Assembly: GCF_030055635.1 (NCBI RefSeq)
Contig: NZ_JASFYM010000018.1
Coordinates: 1 to 44,584, forward strand
Source of the DNA: Methanothrix sp.
GTDB lineage: Archaea > Halobacteriota > Methanosarcinia > Methanotrichales > Methanotrichaceae
DNA length: 44,584 nucleotides
Reading direction: 5' to 3'
Notes under the pieces: model-generated
What the model was told of the DNA's origin: nothing
Databases searched by the model: none
What the model saw: the letters and a program-made list of their open reading frames with translations, nothing else
Translations under genes and position numbers: made by a program
Shown: one piece after another, positions 39,681 through 44,584 of the stretch
Layout: each line of letters opens with the position of its first letter
How positions within the stretch are numbered: position 1 is the first letter of the stretch

Positions 39681-41921
39681 CTAACCCCTGTACTCGCCTC
39701 CCACGATCTCCCTGATCCTGGCAGCCGTCTTCGGGCCGACTTTCTCCACGGCCATCAGCTCCTCCTCGGTGGCTGTCATGATCCTCTCCACAGATCCGAA
39801 GTGGCGCAGGAGACTGCGCGCCACCGACGGCCCGACGCCGGGAAGCGCTGATACGAGATACTCCTGCTGCTCCTTCAGCGTTCTGGATGTCTTCCTGCCG
39901 TGCGGCTTCACATCCCTGTAGCCGGCCTCATGCTCCCTTCTCGCCATCAGCGAGATCAGAGCTGCGCTCTCCTCAATGCTCGCAGTCGGCACGATCGGTA
40001 CTCCGAAATCCACCGCTATTGTGGCAAGAATTCCCCTGACAGCATTCGGATGAACCTGCCTTGCATAGAGATTCTGGCCCTCTATGATCAGCAGCGGTCG
40101 GTCGTATGTCCTTGCAAGATCTCCTATCTGCCGGAAGAGATCACGCTCAGGATCCACGATCGAATCGATGAGATCGTCCGCTGTTTTGCGCTCTATTCCG
40201 AGCCGCTCGGATAGTACGTAATCTCCGACCTCAAGAGACCTCAGAACTGTTCTCAGCCCGGACCTCTCGAGCAGCCTGGCCATATCCCGCTCGCGTGGAT
40301 CGACGATCACGAGGGGCACATCCTCATCAGGCTCGCAGATCTCGGTGATGCAGATCTGCCTCGATGATTTCGCTACTGAGGATGCAGCGGAGTCAACAGG
40401 CAGGGGCTCTGCCATGCCCTGCAGCTGCCTCCTCATGGTCTTCTCCTTCCGGTCGCTTATCCAGTAGTATGCCTCGTCCCTTGTCCCCTTCGCGATCAGC
40501 ACAACGACCCTGCCGGCCCTCGCGCGCCCTGTCCTGCCCTTCCGCTGTATGCTTCTTATCTCAGATGGCACCGGCTCGTAGAACATGACCATATCCGTGG
40601 ACGGTATGTCTATGCCCTCCTCTCCGACAGAGGTCGCTATGAGAACATTGTACTCTCCTGCTCTGAACTTCTCCAGTATCTCAGACTGCCTTTTCTGGCT
40701 CAGGCCCTCATCGTTCTCCCTGCTCGTCTGGCCGACGAAACGAACGGGTCTCACAGCATCCGAGGCGTTTGACTGAAGGAACCTGAGAAGCGCTGTCGCT
40801 GTGTCGCGGTAGTTTGTGAACACGATTATCCTCGACTCCGGAGCTTCCTCGAGCTGATCCTCTATGATCTCGAGTGCCCTGCTGAGCTTCGGGTGCTCCA
40901 GATCCATATCCTCCAGCATTGAGAGGACATGCTGTATCCTGGGATCCTCCATGAGCCTGCGCGAAGCCTTCGATCCGCCCCTCGATCTCGCCTCCTGCCC
41001 AAGCCGCTCCAGGTACTGCCTCAGAGCGCTCACGCCCTGGGTCTCAGCGAGCTCGACCGCGTGCTTGAGCTTGAGGATCTCAGCGAGCAGGGAGATTCCC
41101 CTGAAGATGTTCTGGTTCGGACCACGTGCGAGCTCGCTGCTGAACCGCTTCTGCAGGTCGAGCAGCTCGCCCTTCGATGTCCTGGGATCTATCCTGCACA
41201 TCCCCAGGCTGTTGATCTCCTCCATCCTCTCGCTCACCAGGCCGTCTATAACACCCCGTATCTTCTGGAGCTGCTCCGGCACCTCCACCTTTATCCACTC
41301 TATCTCCCTGTGATGGACGAATGGGGCGACATCGGGATCGCTCTCGCTCTTCGTCTCGATGCTCTCTATTCCCAGGTTGGAGCAGATCTCGGCTACCCTC
41401 TCCGCCTCGCTCCCAGGGCTAGCTGTCATTCCCAGGACAAGCGGATCCCTGGCCTCTCTCCTGTAGCGGTCTGCTATGTAGACGTAGGCGTAGTTTCCCG
41501 TAGCCCTGTGTGCCTCATCGAATATAACAAGCGACACATCCCTGAGGTCCATCCTGCCTGATAGGAGATCGTTCTCCACAACCTGAGGGGTCGAGACCAC
41601 GATCCTGGTGCTCCTCCATATCTCAGCCCTGCTCTCAGGATCAGTCTCTCCTGTCACAGATGCGACGTAATCCGGAGCGGTGAGAACCCTCCGGAGAAAC
41701 GCTGCATGCTGCTCCACAAGTGGACGCGTTGGCGCCAGGAAGAGCACCCTGCCCCTCTCGAGGCGGGCGAGCAGGACCATCAGCGCAACGATCGTCTTCC
41801 CCAGACCGGTCGGCATAACAACCAGAGTCGATCTGCGCAGCGCCCTGGCGGCCAGATCTATCTGAAAGAGCCGCTTCTCCACGGTCTCTGGCTTGAGGAG
41901 CGGATGGACCAGGTAGGACAT
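39681..41921 (-). CDS. hef: Hef helicase/XPF-family endonuclease
   Basis: 746 residues. The N-terminal SF2 helicase has Walker A PTGLGKT (37-43), DEAH in VIFDEAHRATGNY, TASPG and motif VI QRKGRTGRARAG. An inserted helical domain precedes the second RecA fold. The C-terminal XPF nuclease has VDPRERD and the catalytic ERKTADDLIDSI, followed by tandem helix-hairpin-helix (LPGVGPSVARSLLRHFG and VEKVGPKTAARIREIV). Hef processes stalled replication forks and flap or fork structures in euryarchaea; it is the counterpart of FANCM/XPF. It is full length, with all catalytic motifs intact. Confidence 0.95.
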   Translation of the reverse strand: MSYLVHPLLKPETVEKRLFQIDLAARALRRSTLVVMPTGLGKTIVALMVLLARLERGRVLFLAPTRPLVEQHAAFLRRVLTAPDYVASVTGETDPESRAEIWRSTRIVVSTPQVVENDLLSGRMDLRDVSLVIFDEAHRATGNYAYVYIADRYRREARDPLVLGMTASPGSEAERVAEICSNLGIESIETKSESDPDVAPFVHHREIEWIKVEVPEQLQKIRGVIDGLVSERMEEINSLGMCRIDPRTSKGELLDLQKRFSSELARGPNQNIFRGISLLAEILKLKHAVELAETQGVSALRQYLERLGQEARSRGGSKASRRLMEDPRIQHVLSMLEDMDLEHPKLSRALEIIEDQLEEAPESRIIVFTNYRDTATALLRFLQSNASDAVRPVRFVGQTSRENDEGLSQKRQSEILEKFRAGEYNVLIATSVGEEGIDIPSTDMVMFYEPVPSEIRSIQRKGRTGRARAGRVVVLIAKGTRDEAYYWISDRKEKTMRRQLQGMAEPLPVDSAASSVAKSSRQICITEICEPDEDVPLVIVDPRERDMARLLERSGLRTVLRSLEVGDYVLSERLGIERKTADDLIDSIVDPERDLFRQIGDLARTYDRPLLIIEGQNLYARQVHPNAVRGILATIAVDFGVPIVPTASIEESAALISLMARREHEAGYRDVKPHGRKTSRTLKEQQEYLVSALPGVGPSVARSLLRHFGSVERIMTATEEELMAVEKVGPKTAARIREIVGGEYRG

Positions 41922-42113
41922 AAGCCCTCAGTGGGCATGTGACGATATCTTTTTTTTGGAGCATTCCCTGAGGATCTCCTGAATGGATAGAAAAGCAGCA
42001 GGGCGCAAAACCCGGTCTTAATGCCTTGGAGAGTAGATCACAGCAGCTCGCCTGCGACACTCGAATCGCGCTGACCGGAATCTATATTTGATCTCCGCTG
42101 CATGGAGCGCAGC

Positions 42114-42791
42114 ATGAGAAAACTGACAGTGTTGCTCATGCTTGTCATTCTCCTTGATGCATCTGCGGCTCAGAACACACCCCAGGAGCTTGTTGATAAC
42201 GCAAAGGCGCTTTTTGCTGCGAGGGATTACAATCAGGCCCTGAACCTCACAGAGACTGCACTAAGAATGAACGGCGGCCTCGAGCAGGCTTGGCTTCTCC
42301 GGGGGAAGATACTGCTCACAAGAGGTATGCTGAGAGAGGCATACCAGAGCTTTGACAGGGCCACTCAGCTCGACGTCTCTGATGCAGAGGCATGGAACTT
42401 CAAGGGTATCGTGCTGGTAGCAATGAAGAGGTACAACGATTCGCTTCAGTGCTTTGACGCCGCAATCCAGGCAGATCCCATGAACTACGAGGCCTGGAGC
42501 AACAAGGGCAACACGCTTATCAGCATGGGAAGGCTCGATGATGCCATCTCAGCATTCGATAGATCTATAATCGTAAATCAGACCTACGCCGGCGCCTGGA
42601 TAGGCAAAGGTATTGCCCTCTACTACCAGGAGAGGTACCACGAGGCCCTGGCGATGTATGAGAGGGCTCTCCAGCTGGATCCTGGCAACCCAACCGCCCT
42701 GCGCAACAAGGGTCTTGCACTGAAAAAGCTCGGCATGAATAAAGAGGCTGAGGAGGCATTCAGAGCCGCGGAGCTGAACCAGAGGAGATGA
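42114..42791 (+). CDS. Secreted or anchored TPR-repeat protein
   Basis: 225 residues from ATG 42114, chosen because GGAG at 42104-42107 precedes it and the signal peptide MRKLTVLLMLVILLDASAA starts there; an ATG at 42102 is in frame. About six tetratricopeptide repeats fill the rest, with typical spacing (AWLLRGKILLTRGMLREAYQ, AWNFKGIVLVAMKRYNDSLQ, AWSNKGNTLISMGRLDDAIS, AWIGKGIALYYQERYHEALA, ALRNKGLALKKLGMNKEAEE). TPRs scaffold protein complexes. There is no second membrane helix, so it acts outside the cytoplasm or on the outer face. The partner is unknown. Confidence 0.85.
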   Translation: MRKLTVLLMLVILLDASAAQNTPQELVDNAKALFAARDYNQALNLTETALRMNGGLEQAWLLRGKILLTRGMLREAYQSFDRATQLDVSDAEAWNFKGIVLVAMKRYNDSLQCFDAAIQADPMNYEAWSNKGNTLISMGRLDDAISAFDRSIIVNQTYAGAWIGKGIALYYQERYHEALAMYERALQLDPGNPTALRNKGLALKKLGMNKEAEEAFRAAELNQRR

Positions 42792-43105
42792 TATGACGTG
42801 AACATCAGCGACTGATATTGTTGTATCTGCAACGAGTCGCCAACTGCTCCGGCCTGAAGACCGGAGTTTGCGCCCTGTTTATTCTCTATCACCAGCTCGA
42901 TCTCTCAGCGCCTACGACTGCTCGAGATTCCCATGCTCGCCGAGAGCCGGCCTCGCGTATGAGGCGCGTTCCTGATCAAGTGTTAGGTCATGGCGCATCT
43001 TCATCCTTTCGGCACGCCTATAACGTCGCAGGAATGGTCTCGTGAGATCACTGCCGCTGGCCGCATTCTCATCATCGGGAGGAGTCTGTGAATTTTTAGA
43101 TGACT
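42792..43105. other. Spacer holding a mobile-element end, no gene
   Basis: Apart from the IS605-type right end at 42838-42885, nothing recognisable. Base composition shifts to AT-rich at its right edge, where the acquired two-gene unit starts. Confidence 0.45.
42838..42885 (-). mobile_element. IS605-type right end (copy D)
   Basis: Minus strand: GATAGAGAATAAACAGGGCG, then CAAA and the hairpin CTCCGG/CCGGAG (42847-42852 with 42861-42866, loop TCTTCAGG), then CAGTTGGCGAC. It matches copy C at 26938-26985 over about 45 nt but lacks its AAGTCAC end. One frame reads QGANSGLQAG, the same peptide-like trace of a TnpB C-terminus. Confidence 0.6.
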
Positions 43106-44431
43106 TCACGTTTTAAGATTTAATATCAGCGATTTCATCTTATCGATGTTTTTATCGTCCATATCAAAGGTAATGTAGTCTAATAAAACCTCTTTATTTT
43201 TTTCAAGCTTGTAGATCCAAAAACCTTCTGGTGCTGCAACTACAAAACCGCCCATGCCAAGCAGTAATGCATAGGTTTTAGCTTGGGCCACGGCCCTGTT
43301 GAGCTCCTTTTCATTAGCGATTCTAATTTTATTTTCAATTATAGTAATGTCAGTGTTATCGTTATCTTTCACAAGATAGTCTATGTGGCATGTATGTGGT
43401 TGACTGGTCATGAAATCATACGAAACCTGTCTTTGATGTTTGAATCCCCAACGTTTCAGCAACGGCTCGATGATCTTATCTTCAAATTCTTTTTCATCCT
43501 CAAACTCGACGATATTATTAATTTGAGGTGCACATGAAGTTATCTCTGGCTTTAGATTAAATTTCTCTTTGATATCTTTATCAATTAGATCCAATAACCG
43601 GTTATACGCAAAATATGGTATCTGCGCGGTTGAAACCCCCTGAGACTGGACTCTCACAAAGCTCCACTGTTTTAGGATCGCATCATGCTTCATTTCTCCC
43701 ATCGTAATGTCTCTTATTGGGGTAATTTTCTTCAGTGGAACCCAAAAGCCCTCCCACCCTCCATATGGATCAAACCAGGGATCCTCTTGGACACGATATA
43801 TATCGGTAATCGCTTTGCGTGGTGCCTGTCTGTACATGAAGACAAGATCCCCTTCTTTCATTTCCTTTCGCCCAGACCAGACCGTATCTGGCTCTGCATC
43901 CAAGGCTTCAAAGTACGGCTCGCTGGTTGCCATGATCCAATATCGGTTGTAGTAATTCGTTGTTAGAAATGTCCTCCCCAGCCCATGGTACAGAAAATAG
44001 TGCACCCTTTGCTGAACTGTCTTTGGGTCCTCATCAGGCCAGTTCTTATCTGCGAAGATATGCAGCACTTCATTTAGTTTAATATAATTATCAAAGCTGT
44101 GTTTTCCCTTTCCAATCTTCGAGAACGGTAGGTTAAATTCGTCAACAATATCGGCAAAGAACTTCAGACCTGAAAAGATCTCGTCCTCCAACATGGATAC
44201 TCGATAGAAGAAATATTTCTCAGGAAATACATAATTTAGCACTAAAGAGATACGGGAAACATCATTTTCGAATACCTTTCTTAAGTATAATATCAGATCC
44301 CTTTCTTTGGTTTTTGCGGACTTCCTGACTAATTTTTGTATCGAACTAAAGAAATCACTTGGCAATTCTAAAGGCCGCATGTTGTTCAATGCAAAAAGCA
44401 ATTCTTCTATGCTATAACCCACATTCCGCAT
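43106..44431 (-). CDS. EVE-like domain fused to PD-(D/E)XK nuclease-like domain
   Basis: 441 residues from ATG 44431, which shares its A with the TAA of the upstream gene (TAATG) and follows GGAG; an ATG at 44461 is in frame. Residues 1-150 are helical and unrecognised. Residues about 163-284 look like an EVE/PUA-like fold: NRYWIMATSEPYF, MKEGDLVFMYRQAPRKAITD, then LKQWSFVRVQSQG. EVE domains bind modified bases. Residues about 312-413 resemble a PD-(D/E)XK nuclease: HIDYLV with D351, IIENKI with E366 and K368, then AVAQAKTYALLLG. The gene is clearly AT-richer than its neighbours. Best guess is a modification-dependent restriction protein; a housekeeping RNA role is less likely. Confidence 0.75.
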   Translation of the reverse strand: MRNVGYSIEELLFALNNMRPLELPSDFFSSIQKLVRKSAKTKERDLILYLRKVFENDVSRISLVLNYVFPEKYFFYRVSMLEDEIFSGLKFFADIVDEFNLPFSKIGKGKHSFDNYIKLNEVLHIFADKNWPDEDPKTVQQRVHYFLYHGLGRTFLTTNYYNRYWIMATSEPYFEALDAEPDTVWSGRKEMKEGDLVFMYRQAPRKAITDIYRVQEDPWFDPYGGWEGFWVPLKKITPIRDITMGEMKHDAILKQWSFVRVQSQGVSTAQIPYFAYNRLLDLIDKDIKEKFNLKPEITSCAPQINNIVEFEDEKEFEDKIIEPLLKRWGFKHQRQVSYDFMTSQPHTCHIDYLVKDNDNTDITIIENKIRIANEKELNRAVAQAKTYALLLGMGGFVVAAPEGFWIYKLEKNKEVLLDYITFDMDDKNIDKMKSLILNLKT

Positions 44432-44583
44432 TAACGCTCCAGTCCGTAGTATTTTTCGCATTCTGGTCCGAACAGTTTGATGATCTTTATGGTATTCTCG
44501 TTGAGGTTAGCGATTTTCTGGTGTTTCTCGCCGCAGAGCCATATGTTGACTTCAGTGACTCCGAGGAACATGAACGCGATCCA
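44431..44583 (-). CDS. Partial gene, C-terminus only (truncated by window edge)
   Basis: The last 50 codons of a gene entering from the right edge, ending at TAA 44433-44431. The peptide includes FMFLGVTEVNIWLCGEKHQK, then IANLNENTIKIIKLFGPE and CEKYYGLER. I do not recognise it. The TAATG overlap makes it the upstream partner of the EVE-nuclease gene in one operon, and it is similarly AT-rich. Whether it is a methyltransferase, ATPase or other partner cannot be told from 50 residues. Confidence 0.7.
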   Translation of the reverse strand, partial: WIAFMFLGVTEVNIWLCGEKHQKIANLNENTIKIIKLFGPECEKYYGLER

Positions 44584-44584
44584 T

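Noticed and set aside
1-44584. tRNA or rRNA genes
   Set aside because: No cloverleaf-like segment with a proper T-arm and no rRNA-like stretch was seen; GTTCGA occurrences (for example near 31974) lack flanking stems.

Overview
The window reads as a chromosomal segment of a methanogenic archaeon, and the protein set best fits a Methanothrix/Methanosaeta-like member of the Methanosarcinia. The archaeal markers are Trm5, Hef, an Sm-like protein next to ribosomal L37e, an archaeal STT3/AglB, class II photolyase, PdxS/PdxT, a tungsten aldehyde oxidoreductase, and two small families I associate with methanogens (DUF2117-like and DUF2098-like). Many genes have TATA-like boxes 25-45 nt upstream of the start, GGTGA/GGAGG ribosome sites and short or absent leaders. 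The genus is inferred from recall of protein families, not from a search.

Layout. 1-900: a decayed IS200/IS605-type element (TnpB C-terminal remnant, tandem double hairpins, right-end hairpin). 0.9-3.2 kb: two FtsX-like permeases without their ATPase. 3.4-5.2 kb: PLP synthase pdxS-pdxT and a coiled-coil protein. 5.5-9.0 kb: an AmrS-like radical SAM protein, a tandem Usp protein, and the DUF2117/DUF2098-like pair. 9.3-12.8 kb: ferredoxin plus aldehyde ferredoxin oxidoreductase, then a GlmU-like nucleotidyltransferase/acyltransferase. 13.2-17.1 kb: a secreted protein, a membrane protein, an FKBP isomerase and an STT3 oligosaccharyltransferase.

17.2-23.4 kb (minus strand): a sugar-polymer cluster. 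KaiC-like ATPase, GT3 glycogen synthase, a GT4/GT5-type glycosyltransferase and galactose-1-phosphate uridylyltransferase are tightly coupled, and a second GT4 enzyme lies downstream. 23.9-25.5 kb: divergent csa3 and cas6 with no CRISPR array in view. 25.7-30.7 kb: small membrane protein, a HisB-like protein missing a conserved metal motif, FMN reductase, YhhQ transporter, Trm5 and NadC. 30.8-33.1 kb: an anchored CARDB-type surface protein and a non-canonical tubulin/FtsZ-like GTPase. 33.1-35.5 kb: photolyase and Mn-dependent pyrophosphatase.

35.8-36.6 kb: two tandem paralogous small CxxC proteins of unknown function. 36.9-39.4 kb: PUA protein divergent from an LSm-L37e-PurF operon. 39.7-42.8 kb: Hef helicase/nuclease and a secreted TPR protein. 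43.1 kb to the end: an AT-rich, probably acquired two-gene unit on the minus strand. Its complete gene appears to join an EVE-like modified-base reader to a PD-(D/E)XK nuclease fold, which makes it the best candidate for an undescribed defence system here. At least four decayed IS605-type right ends are scattered between genes.
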